A stretch of DNA of 64,000 nt from the NCBI RefSeq assembly GCF_023502325.1, contig NZ_JAMFLZ010000002.1:186001-250000 (forward strand). The letters are read 5' to 3'. Shown here piece after piece: positions 1 through 8,183 of this stretch. This stretch comes from Wocania_A spongiicola (GTDB taxonomy: Bacteria; Bacteroidota; Bacteroidia; Flavobacteriales; Flavobacteriaceae). The notes beneath the pieces are model-generated. The model did not search any database, had not been told where the DNA came from, and saw only the letters and a program-made list of their open reading frames with translations. Position numbers and translations under genes: made by a program. The stretch's first letter is position 1, and each line of letters starts with the position of its first letter.

Positions 1-75
1 GTTTAACGGTTAGTGTATGAAGTGTAGCACCCCGAAGGGTACTGTGAAATTCATATGCATTATTACCAACCGGCT
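1..75. repeat. Imperfect palindrome with attC-like left end
   Basis: The window opens with GTTTAAC, which fits the attC R'' consensus RYYYAAC. GTATGAA (15-21) then faces TTCATATGC near 51-59, with an inner ACCC-CGAA-GGGT hairpin between them. The outer arms GGTTAGT and ACCAACC are also largely complementary. The palindrome ends 2 bases before the stop of the serine hydrolase gene. The window edge may truncate it, and its right end has no clean GTTRRRY box, so calling it an attC relative is inference. Confidence 0.4.
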
Positions 76-77
76 TT

Positions 78-1295
78 TTATTTGAACTTGATTTCATATT
101 CACCTAAAACGTTATAAATTTCATCTAAGGTCGGTCGAACTTCTTCATCGAAATCCGTGTCCGTATTTATAAGAATTATTTTACCAATCAAGCTTTCTGG
201 ATTAAAATACATATACGCCATAAGGCCTGGGTCATAGCCACTATAACCGATACCCCTTTTCGAATAATCAATAAAAATACCCGAGTTTGCATCAACTCCT
301 TCTGGAAGTTGGTTTTTGGTCAATTGCTTTTTAAAAAGTTCATCATAACTTTCTTTTGTCAATAAACTTCCGTTTCCTGAATAGCCCTTAATTAGTTCAG
401 ACAAATATTTACCTAAATCGGTGCTAGATGTAGTTAGTCCGCTTGCAGGAAAGCCTACAGTTGTATAATTCGCCATAATTTGTTTGTTGGTTGCATATAA
501 TGTCGAACGATTTTTTGATTCGTTATTTTTAGCGGCCCAACTTGAGGCGTTCATTTGTAAAGGTTCAAGAATGTACTTTGTGGTAAACGTTCGATAGGGA
601 ACTCCAGTTGCCGATTCAATTACAAGTGCACATAGATTTGACCCAACATTTGAATAGTTAAATTTTGTGGATGGTTTATTTGCTGTATAACTTTCGCCGT
701 TATTCAGATTACCTTTTTCGGTCAATAAATTTTTTAAAAAATCAGGGAGCGATAATTCCGTCTGAGACTCATTGAAATATTCGGGTATTCCTGTACCTTT
801 TTTATGATCTTTTTCGATAAGTATATAATCGTTTTCCCAAAAACTATCCGAATCGTTTATTGAAGATGTGTGGATGGCTAATTGTCTTATCGTAATCGGT
901 GTTTCTGGAAAATTTGGGTTTGATACTGTAAAAGGAAGATATTTATCTATGGGTTCATCAAGATTAAGTTTGCCCATTTCTTTGGCTTTAAATAATGAAA
1001 GCCCAATCAAGGTCTTTGAAATTGAGGCAATGGGTTGAACGGTTTGGGTTGAATATTTTTTTTGGGTAGTGGAGTTTGCAAATCCAAATCCTTTATTATA
1101 AAGAATTCCGGTAGAATCTACTATTATGACAGAAAACCCAACTATTTTTCCGTTCTCGTTGATTTTGTCAATTTGAGTAGTTAATGAATCTTTAATTTTC
1201 GAATAACTCTTTGAGTTCTTTTTTTCTGAGCTGTTTTTTTGTCCGCAAGCAACTACCAAAATAAAAATTGAAAGGGCTATGATTATTTTATTCAT
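78..1295 (-). CDS. Serine hydrolase, class C beta-lactamase-like lipoprotein
   Basis: 405 residues starting at ATG 1295. The N-terminus is a lipoprotein signal ending in VVAC (Cys17), so the protein should be lipid-anchored in the envelope. The S-x-x-K motif of the beta-lactamase/DD-peptidase family is visible as SISK near residue 91, and the Y-x-N motif as YSN near residue 216. These give the nucleophile serine, general-base lysine and tyrosine of a serine hydrolase. The substrate cannot be deduced; family members include esterases, DD-carboxypeptidases and aminopeptidases. The gene stands alone, with palindromic repeats immediately downstream (1-75) and upstream (1318-1408), an arrangement that resembles a mobile gene cassette. 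The family call is firm and the cassette reading is inference. Confidence 0.85.
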   Translation of the reverse strand: MNKIIIALSIFILVVACGQKNSSEKKNSKSYSKIKDSLTTQIDKINENGKIVGFSVIIVDSTGILYNKGFGFANSTTQKKYSTQTVQPIASISKTLIGLSLFKAKEMGKLNLDEPIDKYLPFTVSNPNFPETPITIRQLAIHTSSINDSDSFWENDYILIEKDHKKGTGIPEYFNESQTELSLPDFLKNLLTEKGNLNNGESYTANKPSTKFNYSNVGSNLCALVIESATGVPYRTFTTKYILEPLQMNASSWAAKNNESKNRSTLYATNKQIMANYTTVGFPASGLTTSSTDLGKYLSELIKGYSGNGSLLTKESYDELFKKQLTKNQLPEGVDANSGIFIDYSKRGIGYSGYDPGLMAYMYFNPESLIGKIILINTDTDFDEEVRPTLDEIYNVLGEYEIKFK

Positions 1296-1317
1296 TAAAC
1301 TTTGTTTCTTAAGCTTG

Positions 1318-1408
1318 TTAGTAATGTTTTTTATGTATATAAATGCATTTCAATGACTTACATCCACCGTTAAAACGAAGGTAGTCGAAAATTTTCACAA
1401 AGTCAATA
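1318..1408 (-). repeat. Dispersed repeat, related to 58330-58440
   Basis: This intergenic segment shares TAATGTTTTTTA (1322-1333), TGACTTA, ATCC, CGTTAAA, CGAAG and ACAAAGTCAATA (1397-1408), in the same order, with 58330-58440. Both copies lie just upstream of a minus-strand gene. Read on the minus strand it begins with a GTTTTAAC box close to attC R''. The pairing arms are poorer here than in the 58 kb copy, so this copy looks decayed. Confidence 0.6.
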
Positions 1409-1414
1409 TTGGAA

Positions 1415-1867
1415 TTAGCTAAGCTGTTTCAAGCCTTCATATACCACAATGCCTACCGCATTTGCAAGATTTAAACTTCTAACATGCTTGCTGTATAAAG
1501 GAATTTTATAAAGCTGGTTTTTATGCGTTTCTATTATTGGTTTAGGTAATCCTACCGATTCTTTACCAAAAATTAAAAACATATTATTTTCAAAAGGAAT
1601 ATCCCAATGATTTTTTGTTCCATGACTTGATAAAAAAGCCATATTTGCGTTTTTGTTTTTTAAGAAAAAATCTTCAATGTTTTCATAATACGTAATTTGA
1701 AGATGTTTCCAATAATCTAAACCAGCACGTTTTAATCGTGTATCGCTAATTTCAAACCCTAATGGCTTTACTAAATGCAAGTGTGATCCAGAGGCTAAAG
1801 CTAATCGACCTATGTTTCCTGTATTATTAGGTATTTCGGGTTCTATTAAAACAATGTTTAAAGGCAT
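1415..1867 (-). CDS. trmL: tRNA (cytidine(34)-2'-O)-methyltransferase TrmL
   Basis: A small SpoU/TrmD-type (SPOUT) methyltransferase that, in its family, 2'-O-methylates the wobble base of tRNA-Leu. The conserved start of the family (NIVLIEPEIPNNTGNIGR) follows the chosen methionine. FGKESVGLP and the C-terminal SLNLANAVGIVVYE form the knotted SAM-binding site. The open frame extends upstream to a TTG at 1891, but ATG 1867 is preferred. It gives a 150-residue protein of normal length starting one base after the stop of the AraC gene, so the two are probably cotranscribed. No oddities were seen. Confidence 0.93.
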   Translation of the reverse strand: MPLNIVLIEPEIPNNTGNIGRLALASGSHLHLVKPLGFEISDTRLKRAGLDYWKHLQITYYENIEDFFLKNKNANMAFLSSHGTKNHWDIPFENNMFLIFGKESVGLPKPIIETHKNQLYKIPLYSKHVRSLNLANAVGIVVYEGLKQLS

Positions 1868-1868
1868 T

Positions 1869-2732
1869 TTATTTTGTGTTATGTTTGGCAATATACGCTT
1901 TGGGCGTTATTCCTGTAAATTTTTTAAAGGATGTGGCAAAGTATTGAGATGAATTATAGCCTAAATTAAAAGCTACTTGAGTTATTGTTTTTTCATTTAG
2001 TAAATCAACCTTTGCTTGCTTAATTTTTAATCGATTAATGTATTCATTTGGTGTTATTCCAGTATTTTCTTTAAACCAAGTTTTAAAATAAGAGACAGAT
2101 ATTTTTATTGCTCCAGCCAATTCATCTACATAGATAGACCTACTTAAATTCTTTTCAATGTACTCATTAATAATATTTAACCTTATGGTAGGTTTTACTT
2201 CCTGGGGTTTTTCAGTTAGTGATAATGTTTCAAGTAAAAGTTGAATGATTAAATGATTTATAGTTATTACACTAAGAATACTTTGTGGTTTTTCTAATTG
2301 AGTAAATAGTGCATTCAAAATATTTTTTAAAGAAAAAGCACCTTTAAATACCGCATTTGATTTTTTGGTTAGCGCTTTTAATATATAGTTAGATTGCAAA
2401 AAAGGTAGGTTGCATAGTTTACCAAGATCATTATTTAAGGAAATCTGTATCCAAAATAACTCACCTTTATCTTCTGGGTAAACCCCTGTACTATGTATCG
2501 TGTTAGGCGACACAATAAGAATATCATTGCCATTAAGTTTCAACTCATTTTGCTCAATATTATAAAATTGCTGACCTTTTAAGCAATAACAAATTTCAAT
2601 AATGTCTTTGTGTATATGGTTTTCTAACCTTGGCTTAACTTTAGTGTACTTATAATGCCCAAATTGTTTACAACGCTTATATCCTAATGTGTTTAGGTTA
2701 TAAACGACGCGATCATTTGTTTGATTTTGCAC
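1869..2732 (-). CDS. AraC-family transcriptional regulator
   Basis: 287 residues. The N-terminal half looks like a cupin-type ligand pocket (residues ~25-100, with HIHKDIIEICYCLKG and NDILIVSPNTIHS). The last ~100 residues form the double helix-turn-helix AraC domain, ending with the signature NLGYNSSQYFATSFKKFTG. The start is GTG 2732: an in-frame TAA lies two codons upstream and there is no nearby ATG. A TAAATTTG sequence (minus strand, 2761-2768) fits the Bacteroidetes -7 box. The gene is divergent from the PhyH/isomerase pair, so that pair is its likely target, with a sugar-like effector as an inference. Confidence 0.88.
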   Translation of the reverse strand: MQNQTNDRVVYNLNTLGYKRCKQFGHYKYTKVKPRLENHIHKDIIEICYCLKGQQFYNIEQNELKLNGNDILIVSPNTIHSTGVYPEDKGELFWIQISLNNDLGKLCNLPFLQSNYILKALTKKSNAVFKGAFSLKNILNALFTQLEKPQSILSVITINHLIIQLLLETLSLTEKPQEVKPTIRLNIINEYIEKNLSRSIYVDELAGAIKISVSYFKTWFKENTGITPNEYINRLKIKQAKVDLLNEKTITQVAFNLGYNSSQYFATSFKKFTGITPKAYIAKHNTK

Positions 2733-2834
2733 TGTTTATGTATAAAATTGTTGGGTAATACAAATTTAAAAGACTTTAAAGAATCTTTACTATTTATTTG
2801 AAATAAATTAAAAGTTAATATAATTAAATATTTT

Positions 2835-3557
2835 ATGGAATTAAGGGAAAAATTTTTAAGTCATGGTTTTACTCATTTAGAATCATTAATAGTTAAAGAT
2901 GAGGTTGAAGAACTTAGAGTTTTATATGATTACCTCTTAAAGGATAAAAAAAGAACTGAAGGATTAAGAAGCGACTTATCAGGAGGCTCTGGTGGACCTG
3001 TTGAAAAAATAACTCAAATTATGAGACCTAGTCTTATAGAACCTAAGCTATCTAAAATGAATGTTTATAAGCAAGCTCTTAACTATGCGAAGCTATTGTT
3101 GGGAAGCGATATGGCTTTAGACTTTGATATGCTTATAAATAAAGCACCATATACAAATACAGAAACACCTTGGCATCAAGACGCAGCCTATTGGATAAAA
3201 ATGCCAGATAAAAGAGCTGTAAGTTGTTGGGTAGCATTAGATGATGTTTATGAAGCTAATGGATGTATGTGGTTTATTCCGAAAAAAAAATCTACAAATA
3301 TTTTGAAACATTATGCTATGCCAAATAAAGGAGCATTGTTTTGTAAAACAGATACTAAGGAAGCCCAAAGCATTCCTTTAAACTCAGGAGGGTGTACATT
3401 TCATGATGGGTTTACTCTTCATTTTAGCAAAGGAAATAGTACTAATAGTCGACGAAGAGCTTTGATTTTAAATTTTAGACCTGAAAGCATGATTGTACTA
3501 GAACGGGAACAAGGAGTAGATCATACAGGAGATAGAGAAATAAGAAATAAAAAATAA
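2835..3557 (+). CDS. Phytanoyl-CoA dioxygenase (PhyH) family protein
   Basis: 240 residues. The protein resembles the Fe(II)/2-oxoglutarate-dependent PhyH oxygenases. The metal-binding H-x-D is WHQD (His114, Asp116), the distal histidine is in TLHFSKGN (His196), and the arginine cluster RRR (206-208) can bind 2-oxoglutarate. Related enzymes hydroxylate small molecules as well as acyl-CoA, so the substrate is open. The stop overlaps the next start (TAATG at 3555-3559), giving tight translational coupling to a sugar isomerase-like gene. The pairing and the divergent AraC regulator suggest a small catabolic or modification pathway. The fold assignment is strong, the role inferred. Confidence 0.85.
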   Translation: MELREKFLSHGFTHLESLIVKDEVEELRVLYDYLLKDKKRTEGLRSDLSGGSGGPVEKITQIMRPSLIEPKLSKMNVYKQALNYAKLLLGSDMALDFDMLINKAPYTNTETPWHQDAAYWIKMPDKRAVSCWVALDDVYEANGCMWFIPKKKSTNILKHYAMPNKGALFCKTDTKEAQSIPLNSGGCTFHDGFTLHFSKGNSTNSRRRALILNFRPESMIVLEREQGVDHTGDREIRNKK

Positions 3558-4372
3558 TGGAATTAAAATTTATTTACCCGCGCTGGGGTAGTGCAGATAT
3601 TGATTGGGGCACCTTTTTGAATAAAGTAAAGGCAAATGGATTTAGTGGTGTAGAAATTGATTTGCCTTTTAATAAGCAAGAAAAACATGACATACTTTTA
3701 ATGCTTAAAGATTTTGAGCTAGATTTTATAGGACAGCATTGGCAAACAAAAGATGTTGATTTTAAGACTCATAAAGAGAATTATAAATCACATTTGTATA
3801 ACTTGGTTGAAGCTAAACCTTTATTTGTGAATTCGCATACAGGTATGGATTTTTTTACTTTTGAACAGAATGCTGAATTAATTGAAATAGCCCAAGCTAT
3901 TGAAGCCGAAACGAAGGTGGTTATTACTCATGAAACGCATCGGTCTAGGTTTTCTTTTGCAGCTCATGTTTGTTATAAATATTTAGAATCGTTACCTTTT
4001 TTAAAGCTAACATCAGACATTTCACATTGGTGTTGTGTTGCCGAAACTTTACTAGAAAACCAAGAAAATGCTCTGCAAAAAGCTATTCAACATACCTATC
4101 ATATACACGCACGTGTTGGTTCGTCTCAAAGCGCACAAGTTATAGACCCAAGAGATTCTGTTTATGTTGAAGAGTTAAATCAGTTTAATAAGTGGTGGAC
4201 AGCCATGATAGAAAATGCAGCAAAAAGTAGTCGGCAGTTTATAACAATTACTACCGAATATGGACCTTTTCCGTATACGCTGTATCAACCTAATACTGAA
4301 ACACCACTAGGTAATCAATGGGACATAAACCTGTTTGTGAAAAACGAAATACAAAGAAAATGGAATCTTTAG
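3557..4372 (+). CDS. Sugar phosphate isomerase/epimerase-like TIM barrel
   Basis: 271 residues of the xylose isomerase-like TIM barrel superfamily (AP endonuclease 2 fold). Metal ligands are visible as a glutamate in ITHETHRSR, DISHW, the HIHARVG strand, and a terminal glutamate in ITTEYGPFP. Enzymes of this group isomerise or epimerise keto sugars, or dehydrate inositol derivatives. Translation is coupled to the PhyH oxygenase by an overlapping stop/start. No transport gene or kinase lies next to it, so the pathway cannot be completed from this window. Confidence 0.8.
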   Translation: MELKFIYPRWGSADIDWGTFLNKVKANGFSGVEIDLPFNKQEKHDILLMLKDFELDFIGQHWQTKDVDFKTHKENYKSHLYNLVEAKPLFVNSHTGMDFFTFEQNAELIEIAQAIEAETKVVITHETHRSRFSFAAHVCYKYLESLPFLKLTSDISHWCCVAETLLENQENALQKAIQHTYHIHARVGSSQSAQVIDPRDSVYVEELNQFNKWWTAMIENAAKSSRQFITITTEYGPFPYTLYQPNTETPLGNQWDINLFVKNEIQRKWNL

Positions 4373-4402
4373 AGTCTAAATAATTAACTCATTCTATAAA
4401 AA

Positions 4403-4819
4403 CTATTCATCCAAAAGAGGTTTTCCTATGTCGTCAATTTCATCATTGATATTGGGTTTTTTTGGATCAGGGCCGTATTGATTTGGCCCCGACTCTCCAT
4501 CGGTACAAACTAAAATTAAATACCAAATTCGACCAATTAAGGGTATGAAATTAACAAAGAAATAACCTCCGCTTTTTCCTGTGTCGTGTAGCCGTCTAAC
4601 ATTTACTGCTAACCATGGAATTAGAGTGGCAATAGAAAATATGATGAAGAATGTAAACCCCCATGTAAACCCTAAGTATTTTTCAGTGTATTCTGCCAAA
4701 ATACTCATAGAGATTACAATGATTGACCAAAACAAAGCATACATCCAGTATTCTTGTCGTCTAGCTCTACCCGAAAAATTGGCATAATTTTCAATTAATA
4801 CTTTTTTAAACCATTTCAT
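4403..4819 (-). CDS. DUF805 membrane protein, last gene of the trp operon
   Basis: 138 residues. The N-terminal motif NYANFSGRARRQEYWMY, several membrane spans, and RRLHDTGKSGGYFFV followed by another span are the hallmarks of the DUF805 family of small inner-membrane proteins of unknown function. The open frame begins at a TTG (4828) overlapping the trpA stop, but ATG 4819, five bases after that stop, matches the family start MKWFKKVL. Its position makes it a probable passenger of the trp transcript. A role in tryptophan metabolism is not shown. Confidence 0.8.
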   Translation of the reverse strand: MKWFKKVLIENYANFSGRARRQEYWMYALFWSIIVISMSILAEYTEKYLGFTWGFTFFIIFSIATLIPWLAVNVRRLHDTGKSGGYFFVNFIPLIGRIWYLILVCTDGESGPNQYGPDPKKPNINDEIDDIGKPLLDE

Positions 4820-4824
4820 AAAAC

Positions 4825-5589
4825 TCAATTCAAGATTGTATCAACAAAGTTTTTAATATTTTTAATACCATTATTAGTAACATGCTTTACAAAAGCACTT
4901 CCAATAATAGCGCCTTTTGCATATTGTGTAGCTTGAGTAAACGTTTGATTATTACTAATACCAAAACCAATAATTTGTGGATTTTTTAAGTTCATTTTAG
5001 CAATACGCTCAAAATATTGCGTTTGCTCATCTCCAAAACCAGATTGTGCTCCTGTTGTACTGGCGCTACTTACCATGTATATAAATCCGTTTGAAATAGA
5101 ATCTATATATCGTATACGTTCATCACTGGTTTGAGGCGTAATTAAGAACACATTAATAAGACCATATTTTTCAAAAATAGCTTGATATTCTTCGTGATAC
5201 ACATCAACAGGTAAATCGGGTATAATTAAACCATCAATACCAATCTCTTGACATTTTTGACAAAAAGTTTCTACGCCATATTGAAACATGGGGTTAAAAT
5301 ATCCCATAATAATTAATGGAATATTAACTGACTTTCTAATGTCTTTTAATTGATCAAAAAGCACATCGGTAGTCATGCCATTTTTTAATGCTTGCGTTGA
5401 ACTTACTTGAATAGTAGGACCATCAGCTAATGGGTCGCTAAAAGGCAAACCTATTTCAATCATATCAACACCATTTTTTTCTAAATCTTCGATTATTGAA
5501 ACGGTGTCGTTAATATGTGGGTAACCGGCAGTAAAATATATAGACAATAATTTTTTGTCTTCTTGAAGTTTTTGATTTATTCTGTTCAC
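4825..5589 (-). CDS. trpA: Tryptophan synthase alpha subunit
   Basis: 254 residues. TrpA cleaves indole-3-glycerol phosphate to indole and glyceraldehyde 3-phosphate and passes indole to the beta subunit. The two acid/base catalysts sit in EIGLPFSDPLADGPTIQ as Glu45 and Asp56, the same 11-residue spacing as in the E. coli enzyme. The phosphate-binding GFGISN loop is present. The start is GTG 5589, three bases after the trpFB stop, so translation is coupled. It is the sixth structural gene of a full trp operon. The length is slightly under the usual ~265. Confidence 0.97.
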   Translation of the reverse strand: MNRINQKLQEDKKLLSIYFTAGYPHINDTVSIIEDLEKNGVDMIEIGLPFSDPLADGPTIQVSSTQALKNGMTTDVLFDQLKDIRKSVNIPLIIMGYFNPMFQYGVETFCQKCQEIGIDGLIIPDLPVDVYHEEYQAIFEKYGLINVFLITPQTSDERIRYIDSISNGFIYMVSSASTTGAQSGFGDEQTQYFERIAKMNLKNPQIIGFGISNNQTFTQATQYAKGAIIGSAFVKHVTNNGIKNIKNFVDTILN

Positions 5590-5592
5590 AAT

Positions 5593-7401
5593 TTAAATTT
5601 TAAAATAATCTATATAATTCTGTAAATCTTTATCGCCACGTCCAGATAAACTTACCACAACAACATCGTCTGGATTAAACGTTTTCCGTTCAAAAATGGC
5701 TAATGCATGAGAACTTTCAATAGCGGGGATAATACCTTCCAATTTGCATAATTTTAAACCAGCTTTCATAGCGTCATCATCTGTAATTGCTATAAATTCT
5801 GCACGTCCCGTTTTACATAAGTGTGCATGCATGGGACCAACACCAGGATAATCTAATCCTGCAGAAATAGAGTAAGGCTCGGTTATTTGTCCGTCAGCAG
5901 TTTGCATTAATAATGTTTTACAACCGTGAATAATGCCTTCTTTTCCTAAAACAGAGGTTGCTGCACTTTCACCAGAATCAACTCCTAAACCTGCTGCTTC
6001 TACAGCTATAATACCAACGTTTTCTTCATGTAAATAATGATAATATGTTCCAGCAGCGTTACTTCCACCACCAATACATGCCACCACATAATCTGGGTTT
6101 TTCTTACCTGTTTGTTCTTTTAATTGCCATTTAATTTCTTCTGAAATCACTGCTTGAAAACGTGTTACCATATCTGGATAAGGGTGTGGGCCAATGGCAG
6201 AACCAATAATATAATGCGTGTTTACAGGATTATTAATCCAATCGCGAATGGCTTCGTTTGTAGCATCTTTTAAGGTTCTACTTCCTGATAATGCAGGTAC
6301 AACTTTTGCGCCTAACATTTTCATTCTGGCAACATTTGGTGCTTGCCTTGCAATATCAATTTCTCCCATATAAACTATACATTCAAGCCCCATTAAAGCA
6401 CAAACTGTAGCGGTGGCTACACCGTGTTGACCTGCTCCAGTTTCTGCAATAATTCTAGTTTTACCTAAACGCTTAGCCATTAGAATTTGCCCGATAGTAT
6501 TGTTTATTTTATGTGCACCTGTATGATTTAAGTCTTCGCGCTTTAAATATATTTTGGTATTATATTTATGAGAAAGACGTTTAGCAAAATATAAGGGAGA
6601 AGGGCGACCTACGTAATCTTTAAGTAGTTGGTCAAATTCCTTTTTAAAATCTGGCTCAGCCATTACTTTTAAATAATTTTGGCGTAACTCTTCTACATTT
6701 GGATATAGCATTTCTGGTATAAATGCACCCCCAAATTCGCCATAGTAACCTTTTTCGTTTACGTTATAGTTCATGATTTTAGAAATCAGATTATTTTTAA
6801 ATTTTTTTATGTCTTCAATATTTTTTAAGCCAGGTTCTATTTCAAACTTACTATTTACATCTAACGCATAGCAATATTTTGAAGCTTTGCTCCGCTGAAA
6901 TTTTTTAATATCGTCAATTTGATTCAGTCCAATTCCTCCACTTAAAAGGAATGGTGTTGTTGAAGGATAATTGTTTAATACGTTCCAATCAAATGTGTAC
7001 CCGTTACCTCCAGGGAGTTTCCCTTTAGTATCAAACAGGAAGTAATCAACAATACCCTCGTAAGGATTTAAAACACTGAAATCAAACTCATCCTTTATTG
7101 AAAATACTTTGATTATTTCAACACTTTCAGATTTTAGTTGTTTACAATACTTAGATGATTCTTTGCCATGCAATTGAACTGCTTGTAAATTATGTTTGTT
7201 AATTTTTTCTATTACAAAGTCAATGTCAGCGTCAACAAAAACACCTGTTTTTTTAATTGATTTTGGTAAGTCTAGGATGCACTCAGTATCAAAATGTCTT
7301 GCTGATTTTTCATAAAATATAAAACCAAGATAGTCAGGTTGCAATGCTGCAACATGTTCAATATTATCTTGATATTTCATTCCGCAAACCTTCAGTTTCA
7401 T
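5593..7401 (-). CDS. trpFB: Fused TrpF-TrpB: phosphoribosylanthranilate isomerase / tryptophan synthase beta
   Basis: 602 residues in one uninterrupted frame. Residues 1-209 are TrpF: KVCGM holds the general-base cysteine and LFDTKG the general acid. Residues 210-602 are TrpB: the PLP lysine is in HTGAHKINNT (Lys298), with the phosphate-binding GGGSNAAG and the C-terminal SLSGRGDKD. Met210 (ATG at 6774) is exactly where a free TrpB would start, and the preceding codons (TCT AAA ATC) contain no stop, so the fusion looks like loss of the trpF stop. The start overlaps the trpC stop (ATGA). An internal start making separate TrpB cannot be excluded. A base error at the junction is possible but would have to remove a stop precisely. 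Confidence 0.93.
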   Translation of the reverse strand: MKLKVCGMKYQDNIEHVAALQPDYLGFIFYEKSARHFDTECILDLPKSIKKTGVFVDADIDFVIEKINKHNLQAVQLHGKESSKYCKQLKSESVEIIKVFSIKDEFDFSVLNPYEGIVDYFLFDTKGKLPGGNGYTFDWNVLNNYPSTTPFLLSGGIGLNQIDDIKKFQRSKASKYCYALDVNSKFEIEPGLKNIEDIKKFKNNLISKIMNYNVNEKGYYGEFGGAFIPEMLYPNVEELRQNYLKVMAEPDFKKEFDQLLKDYVGRPSPLYFAKRLSHKYNTKIYLKREDLNHTGAHKINNTIGQILMAKRLGKTRIIAETGAGQHGVATATVCALMGLECIVYMGEIDIARQAPNVARMKMLGAKVVPALSGSRTLKDATNEAIRDWINNPVNTHYIIGSAIGPHPYPDMVTRFQAVISEEIKWQLKEQTGKKNPDYVVACIGGGSNAAGTYYHYLHEENVGIIAVEAAGLGVDSGESAATSVLGKEGIIHGCKTLLMQTADGQITEPYSISAGLDYPGVGPMHAHLCKTGRAEFIAITDDDAMKAGLKLCKLEGIIPAIESSHALAIFERKTFNPDDVVVVSLSGRGDKDLQNYIDYFKI

Positions 7402-8183
7402 TTCTCTAGATTTTGAATGAATTCTGTTGCACTGACTCCTGGGTTATCAGTTTTCATAAAGTTTTCCCCTATTAAAAAGCCTTGATAACCATAAGGTTGT
7501 AATTCTTTTATTGCATTTATATTGCTGATACCACTTTCAGAAACTTTTACAAAGTCATCAGGAATAAGGTTACTTAAACTTTTACTGATATCTAAATTAA
7601 CATCAAATGTTTTTAAGTTCCTATTGTTTACACCTAGCATGTCTAAACTAGGCATGATAGATTTGTGCAACTCTTCTTCGTTATGAACTTCTAAAAGGAC
7701 ATCTAAATTCAAGGTTTTGGCAAACTCAGAGAATTGTTTTATTTCGTCTTTTGAAAGTATTGCAGCAATTAATAAAATAACATCAGCACCATAAGCTTTT
7801 GCCTCTAACAATTGGTATTCATCTATAATGAATTCCTTTCTTAATAAAGGAATATTACAACTTGCTCTTGCCGTTAATAAATCGTCTAAAGAGCCTCCAA
7901 AATATTTACCATCTGTTAAAACAGACATACCACAAACCCCTGCAGCTTCATAACCTTTTGCTACATCTTGGACGTTTAATGTATTGTTGATTACAGACTT
8001 TGATGGTGAGCGCCTTTTATGTTCTGCTATAATTCCTGATTTGCTGTGTCGCAAGTTATTTGCAAGTGATATTGTTACTCTTTCAAATAAAACGGATTGT
8101 TCTAATTGAGACACTGGAATTAGACTTTTTCTAAGTTCAACTTCCTTGCGTTTATCTAATGTTATTTTGTCTAAGATGTTCAT
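7398..8183 (-). CDS. trpC: Indole-3-glycerol phosphate synthase
   Basis: 261 residues. The enzyme decarboxylates and cyclises CdRP to indole-3-glycerol phosphate. The active-site stretch IIAEHKRRSPSKS (residues ~50-62) carries the catalytic lysine. LRKEFIIDEYQL, GVNNRNL and SESGI are the remaining phosphate-binding and catalytic strands of the TIM barrel. The length is typical of a monofunctional TrpC, so TrpF is not fused here as in enteric bacteria but sits at the front of the next gene. It overlaps trpD by one base (TAATG) and trpFB by four (ATGA). Confidence 0.97.
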   Translation of the reverse strand: MNILDKITLDKRKEVELRKSLIPVSQLEQSVLFERVTISLANNLRHSKSGIIAEHKRRSPSKSVINNTLNVQDVAKGYEAAGVCGMSVLTDGKYFGGSLDDLLTARASCNIPLLRKEFIIDEYQLLEAKAYGADVILLIAAILSKDEIKQFSEFAKTLNLDVLLEVHNEEELHKSIMPSLDMLGVNNRNLKTFDVNLDISKSLSNLIPDDFVKVSESGISNINAIKELQPYGYQGFLIGENFMKTDNPGVSATEFIQNLEK

